From assembly GCF_000374925.1 (NCBI RefSeq), contig NZ_KB895544.1:124001-188000 (forward strand): 64,000 nt of DNA, in the 5' to 3' direction. The stretch comes from Arthrobacter sp. 131MFCol6.1. GTDB taxonomy: Bacteria; Actinomycetota; Actinomycetes; Actinomycetales; Micrococcaceae. The notes below the pieces were generated by a model, which saw only the letters and a list, made by a program, of their open reading frames with translations, was not told where the DNA came from and ran no database searches. This document shows positions 35,027 through 43,875 of this stretch, in pieces (within the stretch, counting starts at the first letter, position 1; each line of letters opens with the position of its first letter). A program made the position numbers and the translations under genes.

Positions 35027-36990
35027 TGACTGTTCAGCCAGGCCTGCACCGCCAACACTGCTCCGTTGCCGCCCCCACCCAGCTGTGGCTCGATCCTGAC
35101 GGCCGCCTGGCCGGCGAGGTCAAACCGCCCGGCGCCGGCGACCCTGCTGAGCCGGCCGGGTTCACCGGGCTGCTCCACGGCGACACCCGGATGCTGTGCC
35201 GGGCACTCGTGCGCGTCAACGGCCTGGAACCCGAACCGGCGGCCGTCGAGACCGAGCCCGGCGGCGTCCTGCGCGTCCGGGGACTGGTCCGGGGCATCCC
35301 GGGACCCACGGAGGATCCCGCCGTCGAGCTCCTCCAGACCTGGACCGTGACGCCGGGCCTGGTGCGGCACACCCTGCAGCTGCGCACCTCCCTGGATTCC
35401 CTCGACGTCGAAGTCGACGTCGAGCTCGCCGCCGACTTCACCGACATGGCCCAGATCCGCCTCAGCCGCTTCCGTGACGTGGCCGGGCCGGTCTCTTCCG
35501 ATGAGTCCACGCTGCGCTGGCAGGAGGGCGGCAAGACCCTGGCGGTCGCGGCCGCCGGCGCCGTCACCCCGGAAGGCCACCTCGCCTGGCGCGGAACCCT
35601 GGGCCGGGGCCGGCCGTTCGAGGCCGAATGGCAGGCCGTCCTGACCGACCCTGACGACGCCGTCGTGGCTGCCCGCCCGCCCGCGGCCCGGCCCCCGCGG
35701 ACCGGGCCGGTGGGGGCCCTGGGCCTGCTCCTGGATAACTCCCTCGATGACGTGGCCGGGCTCCGGCTGGCGACCCGCCAGCTGCCCGACGCCCCGTTCA
35801 TCGCCGCCGGGGCGCCGTGGTACTTCACACTGTTCGGGCGGGATTCGCTGTGGGCGGCCCGGCTGCTGCTGCCCTTGGACAGCGGCCCGGACAACGGGCT
35901 GGCGGCGGGCACCCTGCGCGCGCTGGCGGCTTTCCAGGGCACCCGGACGGACGCGGCGGCCGCCGAGGAACCCGGCAAGATCCTGCACGAGCTGCGGTCC
36001 AAGGAACTGGTACTGGAGAGCCAGAACCTGCGCCTGCCGCCGGTGTACTTCGGGGCCGTGGATTCCACCCCGCTGTGGCTTTGCCTGCTCGGGGAACTCT
36101 GGCGCACCGGCCGGGACGAGGACGCCGTCCGGTCGCTGCTGCCGAACGCGGCATGCGCCGCGCAATGGCTGCTCGCCGCCGGCGCCACCGGAACGGACGG
36201 CGCAGCGGACAGTTCAGTAGACGGTTCAGCGGACGGCGCAGCCGGCAACGGCGGGTTCCTCAGCTACCGTGACTCCACGGGCCACGGCCTGAGCAACCAG
36301 GGCTGGAAGGATTCCCGGGACGCCATGCAGTTCCGCGACGGCCGGCAGGCGGAGGGGCCCATCGCCCTGTCCGAGGTGCAGGGCTACGCGTACCAGGCAG
36401 CCATGGGGACGGCGGAACTGTTCGACGCGTTCGGGGAACCGGGCGCTCAGGCGCTGCGCGACTTCGCCGCGGCCCTCCGGCTCAGGTTCCGGGAGCGCTT
36501 CTGGGTTGAGGACGACGGCGGGCCGTTCCCCGCCATGGCCCTGGACGGGCACGGGGTCCCCTTGGACATCCCGGGCTCGAACATGGGACACCTGCTGGGC
36601 ACGGGCATCCTGGACGCGGCCGAAGCCCGGATCGTCGCGGACCGGCTGGTGAGCCCCGAGCTGTTCTCCGGCTACGGCGTGCACACCATTTCGCGGCGGG
36701 CCGCAGGGTTCTGGCCCTTCAGCTACCACTGCGGCTCGGTCTGGAGCCACGACACCGCCATCGCGATCCGCGGCCTCCTGGCCGACGGTTACATCGCCGA
36801 GGCACGCACCCTCGCCGACGGTCTGCTCGCGGCGGCGGCCTCCTTCGGGCACCGGTTGCCGGAGGTGTTCGCCGGAGTGCGGGCCGAGGACTCGGGCGTC
36901 GCGGTGCCGTATCCGGCGTCCTGCCACCCGCAGGCGTGGTCCTCAGCCTCGGCGGTGGTGATCGCCCAGGCGATGGGCGTCGGGCTCTGA
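35026..36990 (+). CDS. Glycogen debranching-like amylo-alpha-1,6-glucosidase
   Basis: 654-residue protein with an N-terminal glycogen-debranching beta domain (residues about 1-215, including FTGLLHGDTRMLCRALVRVNG) and a C-terminal (alpha/alpha)6 barrel with PWYFTLFGRDSLWAARLLLPL and HCGSVWSHDTAIAIRGL. Relatives are annotated amylo-alpha-1,6-glucosidase or trehalase-like; the precise substrate is not proven. There is no signal peptide. An Asp/Gly/Ala-rich insertion lies near residue 390-405. Its last 48 bases overlap the last 48 of the convergent PAP2 gene on the other strand. Confidence 0.82.
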   Translation: MTVQPGLHRQHCSVAAPTQLWLDPDGRLAGEVKPPGAGDPAEPAGFTGLLHGDTRMLCRALVRVNGLEPEPAAVETEPGGVLRVRGLVRGIPGPTEDPAVELLQTWTVTPGLVRHTLQLRTSLDSLDVEVDVELAADFTDMAQIRLSRFRDVAGPVSSDESTLRWQEGGKTLAVAAAGAVTPEGHLAWRGTLGRGRPFEAEWQAVLTDPDDAVVAARPPAARPPRTGPVGALGLLLDNSLDDVAGLRLATRQLPDAPFIAAGAPWYFTLFGRDSLWAARLLLPLDSGPDNGLAAGTLRALAAFQGTRTDAAAAEEPGKILHELRSKELVLESQNLRLPPVYFGAVDSTPLWLCLLGELWRTGRDEDAVRSLLPNAACAAQWLLAAGATGTDGAADSSVDGSADGAAGNGGFLSYRDSTGHGLSNQGWKDSRDAMQFRDGRQAEGPIALSEVQGYAYQAAMGTAELFDAFGEPGAQALRDFAAALRLRFRERFWVEDDGGPFPAMALDGHGVPLDIPGSNMGHLLGTGILDAAEARIVADRLVSPELFSGYGVHTISRRAAGFWPFSYHCGSVWSHDTAIAIRGLLADGYIAEARTLADGLLAAAASFGHRLPEVFAGVRAEDSGVAVPYPASCHPQAWSSASAVVIAQAMGVGL

Positions 36991-37725
36991 CGGGCCCGCT
37001 GCCGCTGGATGTTCCCCGGACGGGGCCGCGGCGGCGCGCAGCCCGTCGGCCAGGATGACGGCGCCGGTTACGGCGAGCGCCAGGCCCATGGAGGCGAGCA
37101 CGTCCGTCAGCCAGTGGTACCCCAGGTACAGGCGGCTGAAGGCAACCACCAGTGTCCCGGCAGCCGCTGCCGCGAAGCCGAACACCGACGTCGACCGTTT
37201 GCCCGTCCGCGTGCCGCGGGCCGCCAGCAGCAGGTAACTGAGGACGCACAGGAAGACGCCGGCCCCGAAAGTATGGCCGGACGGAAAGGACAGGGCATCG
37301 TCCGGTCCCAGCATGAAGCCGCTGGCGGCGGGCCGGCTCCGGCCGACGTCGTGCTTGACCAGCGTGGACACCGCGAAGGTGGCCGCCATGGCGCCGACCA
37401 GCAGGGCGGGACGCCAGACTTCACGCGTGAAGACCGCCCAGGCCAGTGCCACGGCGCAGCCGATCACCGTCATCCACAGCGGCGACGTCACCGTGGTCAC
37501 GGCCGCCAGGACGGCGGTGGCCAGGGGGTTCCGGGACGCCACAAGTCCGTCGTGCACGGGCCCGTCCAGGTCGGCCACGCCGCTGTTCGACTGCACGGCG
37601 GCGAGCACGGTCCAGAAGATCGCCTCCCCGGCGATCAGCAGGCCCGCAGCCACGAAGAAAAGCCGCCGCTGGGACGGCAGCGGCAGGCGGGCAGGGGGTC
37701 GCGGGGCACGCTGGGCAAGAAGCAT
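36943..37725 (-). CDS. PAP2-family membrane phosphatase
   Basis: 260-residue integral membrane phosphatase with six predicted helices. The three PAP2 motifs are intact: KHDVGRSRP, FPSGHT and SRLYLGYHWLTDV, whose two His and Arg form the active site facing the extracellular side. It likely dephosphorylates a lipid phosphate such as phosphatidic acid or undecaprenyl diphosphate. On the minus strand CAGGAT stands six bases before the ATG, a weaker version of the leaderless promoter. Its 3' end overlaps the convergent debranching-like gene by 48 bases. Confidence 0.86.
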   Translation of the reverse strand: MLLAQRAPRPPARLPLPSQRRLFFVAAGLLIAGEAIFWTVLAAVQSNSGVADLDGPVHDGLVASRNPLATAVLAAVTTVTSPLWMTVIGCAVALAWAVFTREVWRPALLVGAMAATFAVSTLVKHDVGRSRPAASGFMLGPDDALSFPSGHTFGAGVFLCVLSYLLLAARGTRTGKRSTSVFGFAAAAAGTLVVAFSRLYLGYHWLTDVLASMGLALAVTGAVILADGLRAAAAPSGEHPAAAGPSEPDAHRLGDHHRRG

Positions 37726-37814
37726 CGCCCAATCCTGCCAGCTTCAACTCCCTGCAGCCCGGAGGGCCGCTGGGAATTCTCTGGGATGCGCCCCGGGGCG
37801 GCTACGGTTCTCTG

Positions 37815-38414
37815 CTACGGTTTTCCGGGCCGCTTGGCCTGCGGGTACGGCGTTTCGAACCGGGCCAGCATCTCCACGAACCCGGCGATCTTCCGCTCCC
37901 GGGTCGAGGCCTGCTTGACCGAGTTGGTGCGGTAAATCAGGGCAAACCGGTTCACGGACGTCAGGACCTCGAACATCGCCTGCGCCCGCGGGTCCGCCGC
38001 GATGGCGGCAGCGAGGTCATCCGGGACCTCCGCCGTCGCCGAGCCCGAATAGGCGGCCTCCCAGCGCCCGTCCGCCTTGGCGGCGGCGACGGCCGCCTGC
38101 CCGGCGGGTGCCATCCGCCCCGCCGCCTCCAGGCGGTCAATCCGCTCCACGTTCCGGGCCGACCACACGCTCTTGGGTCCCCGCCGGGTCATCCGCTGGA
38201 AGGAGCTTTCCTCGTCCCGGCGCCGCCCCTGCCCGTCGATCCAGCCGAAACACAGCGCCTCCTGCAGCGCGGCCTCATAGTCCAGCTCCGTCACCGATCC
38301 GCCCTTCTTGTGCAGCACGAGCCACACGCCGGGACTCTGCGCGTGGTGCTGCTCCAGCCAGGCGCGCCACTCGGCGGCGTCCTTCACCAGCAGTTCCTCC
38401 AGTTCAACAGCCAT
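37815..38414 (-). CDS. YdeI/OmdA-family protein
   Basis: 199-residue cytoplasmic protein of the YdeI (OmpD-associated/bacteriocin-protection) family. Recognisable blocks are SPGVWLVLHKKGGS, YEAALQEALCFGWIDGQ and the C-terminal EVPDDLAAAIAADPRA ... REKKI-like region (TRERKIAGFVEML). Biochemical role unknown. The start is ATG 38412-38414: CACAAT lies six bases upstream on the minus strand and the reading frame beyond is a shadow. The divergent VOC gene starts 92 bases away. Confidence 0.83.
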   Translation of the reverse strand: MAVELEELLVKDAAEWRAWLEQHHAQSPGVWLVLHKKGGSVTELDYEAALQEALCFGWIDGQGRRRDEESSFQRMTRRGPKSVWSARNVERIDRLEAAGRMAPAGQAAVAAAKADGRWEAAYSGSATAEVPDDLAAAIAADPRAQAMFEVLTSVNRFALIYRTNSVKQASTRERKIAGFVEMLARFETPYPQAKRPGKP

Positions 38415-38506
38415 GGGCCCATTGTGCCCTGCTGGGCTGACCGGAGGGGTGCTTTGGTGGCACCATGTCAGGAGGAGCCAAAAACCGTCCCTCGCAAGGA
38501 GATCCC

Positions 38507-39286
38507 ATGCTGCGCGTCCGCCCGATCCACTACACCTCCCGTATGGACCAGTGGGAGGGCTTGCTGTCCGCCCTCGGCATGGTGCGGACGGTCGACGACG
38601 GCGACTGGCAGGAGTTCGACGCCGGCTCGGGCCGCCTCGCGCTGCACCGGGTAGCGGCGGTCGACGCCGGGGCGGATGCCGGGGACGGAGCTGTTCAGGA
38701 CGGCACTGCCCTGGATGGAAAGACGGACTTCGGCGTCGAGGTCGGGGATCTGGCGGAGTTCGCACGCCGCACCAACGCCGCCGGTGGGGAGGACGGGACC
38801 GCCCCGGCCGAGCTGGTCAGCGCCCGCCACGGCGATACCTGCCGCATCACGGGCGAGGACGGGTTCGCTTTCTTCGCGGACAAGGCCGCCCACGGCGCGC
38901 AGTGCGCGGACGCCGATCCTGCCCTCGCCGTCGTCGAAGTCTGGTTCACGCCGGACGCGGCCGCCGCCGCGCAAACCCTGCGGAACATGGGCGCCCGGTT
39001 GCGGCCGGCCCCGGACGATGACGAAACGGCGGATTTCACGGCGAAGAACGGCGGCGTGCTGATGGTCCGGCCCGCCAGCGGCGCCGCCCGGACCGGCCTG
39101 GGGTTTGAATACACCGGCGACCTCTCCGGCCTGCGGGACCGCCTGGCGGCCGCCGGCCACCGGGTCAGCCTGACGGAAGAGGCCTTCGGGCGCACCCTGC
39201 ACGTGGCCAACCCGGACGCGGCCGACCTGCCGGAGAACCTCCACGGGGCGATGCTCTGGATCTCGCACAAGCCCGAGGGCGCCTGA
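38507..39286 (+). CDS. VOC (glyoxalase-like) family protein
   Basis: 259-residue protein with two vicinal-oxygen-chelate modules: residues about 5-130, with MDQWEGLLSALGMVRTVDDGDWQEF in outline, and 135-255, with VEVWFTPDAAAAAQTLRNMG. VOC proteins include glyoxalases, dioxygenases and antibiotic-binding proteins; no metal-ligand set is clear enough to choose. The start is ATG 38507 with AAGGAG five bases upstream, not the earlier start at 38465. A strong hairpin ends the gene before the convergent catabolic operon. Confidence 0.75.
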   Translation: MLRVRPIHYTSRMDQWEGLLSALGMVRTVDDGDWQEFDAGSGRLALHRVAAVDAGADAGDGAVQDGTALDGKTDFGVEVGDLAEFARRTNAAGGEDGTAPAELVSARHGDTCRITGEDGFAFFADKAAHGAQCADADPALAVVEVWFTPDAAAAAQTLRNMGARLRPAPDDDETADFTAKNGGVLMVRPASGAARTGLGFEYTGDLSGLRDRLAAAGHRVSLTEEAFGRTLHVANPDAADLPENLHGAMLWISHKPEGA

Positions 39287-39307
39287 GGCGGCACTGGTCA
39301 GGCGCCT

Positions 39308-39341
39308 GGGGTTCCCGCCGCTGCGGCAGCGGAGGGACCCC
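39308..39341. terminator. Bidirectional terminator between VOC gene and catabolic operon
   Basis: GGGGTTCCCGCCGCTGC pairs with GCAGCGGAGGGACCCC with one bulge and one mismatch. It lies in the 66 bases between two convergent stops. Confidence 0.75.
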
Positions 39342-39352
39342 CGGGTCCGCGG

Positions 39353-40636
39353 TCAGTCTTCCAGCGCCCCGTTGCAGAGCCGGTTCACTACCTCGGTGAG
39401 CATCGCCAGGCCAGCCACGATGTCCTCGTCCGTGGTGTATTCGTGCTCGTTGTGGGAGATCCCGTCGACGCTGGGCACAAACAGCATCACCGTCGGGACG
39501 AGGTCCTTCATGTTGGTCGAATCGTGCCCGGCCAGGGTCATGACCTGCTTGTTCGCCAGGCCCAGGTCCGCCGCCACCTTGGCCGCGAGTTCCACGCCCT
39601 CGGGCTGGTAGGGGGTCACGGGCCAGGTGTGGGCGTGGTTGCGCTCCACCGTGACGTTCGCCAGCCGTTCGATCCCGGCGATCCGCTCGTCCAGCAGGGC
39701 GTCGGCCTCGGCAAGGACAGCTTCATCGGCGCTGCGCAGGTCCAGCAGCAGGCTCACCCGGGACGGCACCACCACGGGCGAGTTGGGGTAGACGTTCAGT
39801 TGCCCCACGGAGGTGTGCAGCACGCCGGGGAAGGTGTCGGCGAGTTCCCGGGCGGCGACCACCATCATGGACGCGCCCAGCAGTGCGTCCTTCCGGTCGG
39901 CAATCACGGTGGAGCCGGTGTGGGCCTGCTCGCCGTGGACCACGAACTCGTATTTGTTGGCCGCCCAGTTGGAGTTCACCAGGCCGATGGTGATGCCTTC
40001 GCGTTCCATGCTCCGGCCCTGTTCAATGTGGATTTCGGCGCAGTACGCGGCTTCGGGGCCCTCGTAGCTGCCCCGGCAGCCGATAGCGTCCAGGGCCTCA
40101 CGGACCGAGACTCCGGCCGCGTCCGTGGTGGCCAGCGCGGTTTCGAGTTCGAGCTTTCCGGTGTAGACGGAGGAGCCCATCATGGACGGCTTGAAGCGGG
40201 AGCCCTCCTCGTTGAACCAGTTGACCACCGCGATGTTGAACCGGGGCTGCCCGGCGTCTCCAGCCGCGGCCCACTGCTCCACGAGCCGGAACGCCGCGTG
40301 GGCTGCGGCGAGCACGCCGTACGCGCCGTCGTAGCGTCCCGCCGTCGGCTGGGAATCCATGTGGGAACCCACCACGACGAACGGGGCACCCGGCACGGCC
40401 TCGTACAGGCCCCACTGGTTGCCGGCCCGGTCGAACCGGACGGTGAAGCCGTTGGCCTCCAGCAGGCCGGTGAGCCATTGCCGCTGCTGGCCGTCCGGCA
40501 CGCTGGCGGCCTGGCGTTCCACGCCGCCGTTCTCGGTCGCGCCGAATTCGCTCATGATGTGGAAGTCCCGCACGAACGCGGCGTCGCGGGTGCTGAAAGC
40601 GGCGTCGCGGGTGCTGAAAGAGGTCTGAGTGGTCAC
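39353..40636 (-). CDS. M20-family amidase/carbamoylase (allantoate amidohydrolase-like)
   Basis: 427-residue zinc hydrolase of the hydantoinase/carbamoylase group that cleaves N-carbamoyl or ureido amides. Metal ligands are in VVGSHMDSQPTAGRYDG, NEEGSRF, CAEIHIEQGRS and AGHDSTNM. The GTG start has GGGGGA six bases upstream. The N-terminus has a 7-residue direct repeat (FSTRDAA twice) from a 21-base duplication. Last gene of a five-gene operon, nine bases after the YtcJ gene. Together they suggest stepwise opening of an amide or cyclic ureide; the substrate is not identified. Confidence 0.87.
   Translation of the reverse strand: MTTQTSFSTRDAAFSTRDAAFVRDFHIMSEFGATENGGVERQAASVPDGQQRQWLTGLLEANGFTVRFDRAGNQWGLYEAVPGAPFVVVGSHMDSQPTAGRYDGAYGVLAAAHAAFRLVEQWAAAGDAGQPRFNIAVVNWFNEEGSRFKPSMMGSSVYTGKLELETALATTDAAGVSVREALDAIGCRGSYEGPEAAYCAEIHIEQGRSMEREGITIGLVNSNWAANKYEFVVHGEQAHTGSTVIADRKDALLGASMMVVAARELADTFPGVLHTSVGQLNVYPNSPVVVPSRVSLLLDLRSADEAVLAEADALLDERIAGIERLANVTVERNHAHTWPVTPYQPEGVELAAKVAADLGLANKQVMTLAGHDSTNMKDLVPTVMLFVPSVDGISHNEHEYTTDEDIVAGLAMLTEVVNRLCNGALED
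40579..40620 (-). repeat. 21-bp tandem duplication at the amidase N-terminus
   Basis: Two consecutive near-identical 21-base units on the minus strand encode FSTRDAA FSTRDAA, residues 7-20. Being in frame, it keeps the gene open. Confidence 0.85.
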
Positions 40637-40645
40637 GGTGTTCCC

Positions 40646-42415
40646 CTATGAACGGTTGGTGGCTGTGCTGAAGAATGGACCGGTTGCGGCCGAACCGACC
40701 GCAACCGGGGACGTGAGGCCGGGGCTCCGGAACGTGAAGTTCCCCCCGACGGCGGTGGCCAGCACCTGGAGTTCGGCGATGCTGGCCGCGTTGAGCGGGG
40801 ACCCGGACAGGACGGTGAAGTCGGCGAGCTTCCCGGCGGTCAATGAACCCTTGACGGCGGAGGCGCCGGTGGCTGCTGCGGCGCCGGTGGTGTAGGCGGC
40901 CAGGGCCTGGAGCGGGCCCAGCCGCTCGTCCGGGTTCCCGAACACGGCCCCGGAGGCGGTGCGCCGGTCTACGAAGGCCTGCATCCCGCGGAGCACGTTT
41001 CCGTCCGCCACGGGCCGGTCGGAGCTTCCGGCGAGGGTCACCCCCGCGGCGAGGAACGACGCCGCCCGGTAGGCCCAGCCGAGCCGTTCCGGGCCGAGGG
41101 ACAGCGTCATGCCGTCCCCGCCTCCGGCGAAGAAGCTGGCCTGCGGGGTGACGGCGATGTCCGCGGCGGCCAGCCGTTGCAGCTGTTCCGGCCGGGTCAT
41201 CGAGGCGTGTTCGATCCTGTTGGGCACGGCCCGAGGGCCGTACTTGGCGGCGCAGGCGGTGATGATGTCGATCGCGAGGTCAACGGCGCGGTCGCCGATG
41301 GCGTGCGCCGCGATCGACCAGCCGGCCGCGTAGGCGGCCTCGATCTTTGCCCGCAGCGCCTCCGGCTCGGCCTGGAAGTAGCCGGTGTTCCCGGTGTTGT
41401 CCGTCCCGCCGTGGCTGCAGTAGTCCTCGCTGACCGCCGCTGTTTCGCCCAGCAGTGACCCGTCCAGGAACACCTTCGCCGGGCCCAGGGACAGGAAGTC
41501 GCCGCCGAAGCCGCTGGCGATGCCCAGGTCCAGTCCGGCCGGTGCCGCGTCCTGTGGGTGCTGCCCGCCGAGCGGGTGGAGCACGTCCAGGACGGGCATC
41601 AGCTGCGCCCGGGCGTGGAGCCTGCCCGCGGAGGCCGCGCGCTGGTAGGCGGCCAGCTCCACGGGGCTGTGGCCGATCCAGCCGCCGCCGATCCCGGCCT
41701 CGGTGAAGCTCGTGATGCCCTCTGCGGCGTAGTGGCGGGTGGCCCGGTCCAGTGCGGCTTCGATCGCGTCGGACGGGTACGGCAGGATCAGCTGCTGGAT
41801 CAGCTGTTGCGCGGTTTCCTGGACCAGCCCGGTGGGGCGGCCGCCGGCGTCGCGGACAATCACCCCGCCGTCAGGATCCGGAAACGACGCCGGTTCCGCG
41901 CCGGCCAGCCGGAGCGCGGCAGTGTTGACCACGGCCATGTGGCCGGAGTTGTGCCGGATGAACAATGGCCGGCTCCCCGTGATCCGGTCCAGGACGGTGA
42001 TGTCCGGAAACTCGCCGCCGTGCTGGGTCTGGCTGAAGCCGGTGGCCAGCAGCCAGCCCGGCGCCTGGCCGGTCCCCGGCTCCGGCTCCGGCCCTGCCTC
42101 AGCCTCTGGATCTGCATTGCTGTCTGCCGCCATGCCGGCCTCCAGCAGGGCGTAGAGCTGGTTCAGTCCGCGGGCGCCGGAGACGTCCAGTTCACCCAGG
42201 CCCAGCCCGAACCAGGTGGTGTGGCAATGGGCGTCGATGAAGCCGGGGGTCACGGTGGCGCCGCCGAGGTCCAGGACCTCGGCGGCCTCCAGCCCGTCCA
42301 GGTCATCGTCGAGGCCCACAATCCGGCCCTGCCAGACCCCCAGTGACGTGGCATGCGGGCGGCGCTCATCCATGGTGATGATGTCCGCGTTGCGCAGCAG
42401 CAGATCGAGTTTCAT
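40646..42415 (-). CDS. YtcJ-like metal-dependent amidohydrolase
   Basis: 589-residue amidohydrolase. The N-terminal composite domain ends in TPGFIDAHCHTTWFG, giving the HxH metal motif; later ligands are in AHAIGDRAVD and RIEHASM, and SSDRPVADGN supplies the final Asp. YtcJ relatives hydrolyse formamides, cyclic amides or N-acyl groups. An acidic insertion (near residues 95-115) interrupts the barrel. ATG is used; the gene lies between the aldehyde dehydrogenase (20-base gap) and the amidase (9-base gap), so it is clearly operonic. Confidence 0.86.
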   Translation of the reverse strand: MKLDLLLRNADIITMDERRPHATSLGVWQGRIVGLDDDLDGLEAAEVLDLGGATVTPGFIDAHCHTTWFGLGLGELDVSGARGLNQLYALLEAGMAADSNADPEAEAGPEPEPGTGQAPGWLLATGFSQTQHGGEFPDITVLDRITGSRPLFIRHNSGHMAVVNTAALRLAGAEPASFPDPDGGVIVRDAGGRPTGLVQETAQQLIQQLILPYPSDAIEAALDRATRHYAAEGITSFTEAGIGGGWIGHSPVELAAYQRAASAGRLHARAQLMPVLDVLHPLGGQHPQDAAPAGLDLGIASGFGGDFLSLGPAKVFLDGSLLGETAAVSEDYCSHGGTDNTGNTGYFQAEPEALRAKIEAAYAAGWSIAAHAIGDRAVDLAIDIITACAAKYGPRAVPNRIEHASMTRPEQLQRLAAADIAVTPQASFFAGGGDGMTLSLGPERLGWAYRAASFLAAGVTLAGSSDRPVADGNVLRGMQAFVDRRTASGAVFGNPDERLGPLQALAAYTTGAAAATGASAVKGSLTAGKLADFTVLSGSPLNAASIAELQVLATAVGGNFTFRSPGLTSPVAVGSAATGPFFSTATNRS

Positions 42416-42435
42416 TGGTTACCTAGCGTGGTTAT

Positions 42436-43863
42436 TTAGCGGTGGGAGGTGGTGACCGACTTGATCCGGGTGTAGTCCTCCAGGCCGAAGACGGAGAGAT
42501 CCTTGCCGGTGCCGGAGTGCTTGAAACCGCCGTGCGGGGCCTCGGCCGGGATCACCTGGTGGCAGTTGATCCAGACGGCGCCGAAGTCCAGTTCGTTGGA
42601 GACCCGGGTGACCACTCCGTGGTTGTTGGACCAGACGCTGGAGGCCAGCGCGTACTTGGTCCCGTTGGCGAGTTCCACGGCTTCGGCTTCGTCCCGGAAG
42701 GGCTGGATGGTGACGACGGGTCCGAAGATTTCCTCGCAGACCACTTCGTCGGCCTGGAACACGCCGTCGATCACAGTGGGTTCGAAGTGGAAACCGGCGC
42801 CCGTCCGCTTGCCTCCGGCCAGGACCCTGGCGTTCGCGGGCAGCCTGGACATGAAGCCTTCCACCCGGTCCAGCTGGGCGGCGCTGTTCAGCGGACCCAG
42901 GTCCGCGGCGTCGCCGCCGACCTGCAGCGTTGCGGCCGCCGCGGCGAGCGCGGCACCGAATTCCTGGTGGATGGATTCCTCCACGAGCACACGGGTCACG
43001 GCGGTGCAGTCCTGCCCGGCGTTGAAGAACGCACCGAGCGCAATCTCCTTGGCGGCCAGGTCAATGTCGGTGTCGGCGAACACGATTGCCGGCGCCTTGC
43101 CGCCGAGTTCCAGGTGGACGTCCTTGAGGGTCTTCGACGCCGCGGACATCACCTGCGCCCCGGCCCGGGTGGAGCCGGTGATGGACACCATTTCCGGGAT
43201 CTCGTGATCCACCATGGCGGCGCCGGTCCCGCGGCCGCCGCAGATGACGTTGACGACGCCCGCCGGGTAGGCCTCCTGTGCCAGCTCGCCGAGTACCAGG
43301 GTGGACCAGGGCGTGGTGTCGGCCGGCTTCAGGACGAGCGTGTTGCCGGCGGCCAGCGCCGGTCCGATCTTCCAGATGGCCATCATGAACGGGTAGTTCC
43401 ACGGGGTGATCTGGGCGACCACGCCGAGGGGTTCGCGCCGGACGGTGGAGGAAAAGCCGCGGACGTATTCAGTCTGCGCGGTCCCGGACACCACGCGGCA
43501 GGCGCCGGCGAAAAAGCGCAGCTGGTCGGCGCCGCGTAGGATCTCGATCTCGCGGGTGATCTGGCGGGGCTTGCCGGTGCAGGCCACCTCGGCGTCCAGG
43601 AGCCTGTCGACGTTGGCCTCGATGAGGTCGGCGAGTTTGAGCATCATGGCCTGGCGTTCGGCCGGGGTGGTCCGTTTGTAGCTCTGGAAGGCGGTGTGGG
43701 CGGCCTGGAAGGCGCGGTCCACGGTGGCGGCATCGCTGTCCGGGGCGGTGCCGAGCTGGACTCCGGTGGCGGGGTCGAAGAACGGCAGGGTGGCCGGGTC
43801 CGAACCGTCGGCGGCACTGCCTGGGACGATCTCACCGTTGATGATGTTGTGCAGGGTGATCAT
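42436..43863 (-). CDS. Aldehyde dehydrogenase (aminobutyraldehyde dehydrogenase-like)
   Basis: 475-residue NAD(P)-dependent aldehyde dehydrogenase. Catalytic Cys is in FNAGQDCTAVTR, general-base Glu in HLELGGKAPAIVF and cofactor-binding TPWNYPFMMAIWKIGPALAAGN. Overall pattern and C-terminal GGFKHSGTGKDLSVFGLEDYTRIK resemble gamma-aminobutyraldehyde dehydrogenase (PatD), so an amino-aldehyde is a reasonable substrate. It lies 12 bases after the ThDP enzyme, which could produce the aldehyde by decarboxylating a 2-oxo acid. Confidence 0.88.
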   Translation of the reverse strand: MITLHNIINGEIVPGSAADGSDPATLPFFDPATGVQLGTAPDSDAATVDRAFQAAHTAFQSYKRTTPAERQAMMLKLADLIEANVDRLLDAEVACTGKPRQITREIEILRGADQLRFFAGACRVVSGTAQTEYVRGFSSTVRREPLGVVAQITPWNYPFMMAIWKIGPALAAGNTLVLKPADTTPWSTLVLGELAQEAYPAGVVNVICGGRGTGAAMVDHEIPEMVSITGSTRAGAQVMSAASKTLKDVHLELGGKAPAIVFADTDIDLAAKEIALGAFFNAGQDCTAVTRVLVEESIHQEFGAALAAAAATLQVGGDAADLGPLNSAAQLDRVEGFMSRLPANARVLAGGKRTGAGFHFEPTVIDGVFQADEVVCEEIFGPVVTIQPFRDEAEAVELANGTKYALASSVWSNNHGVVTRVSNELDFGAVWINCHQVIPAEAPHGGFKHSGTGKDLSVFGLEDYTRIKSVTTSHR

Positions 43864-43875
43864 GACAGGCTCCGG

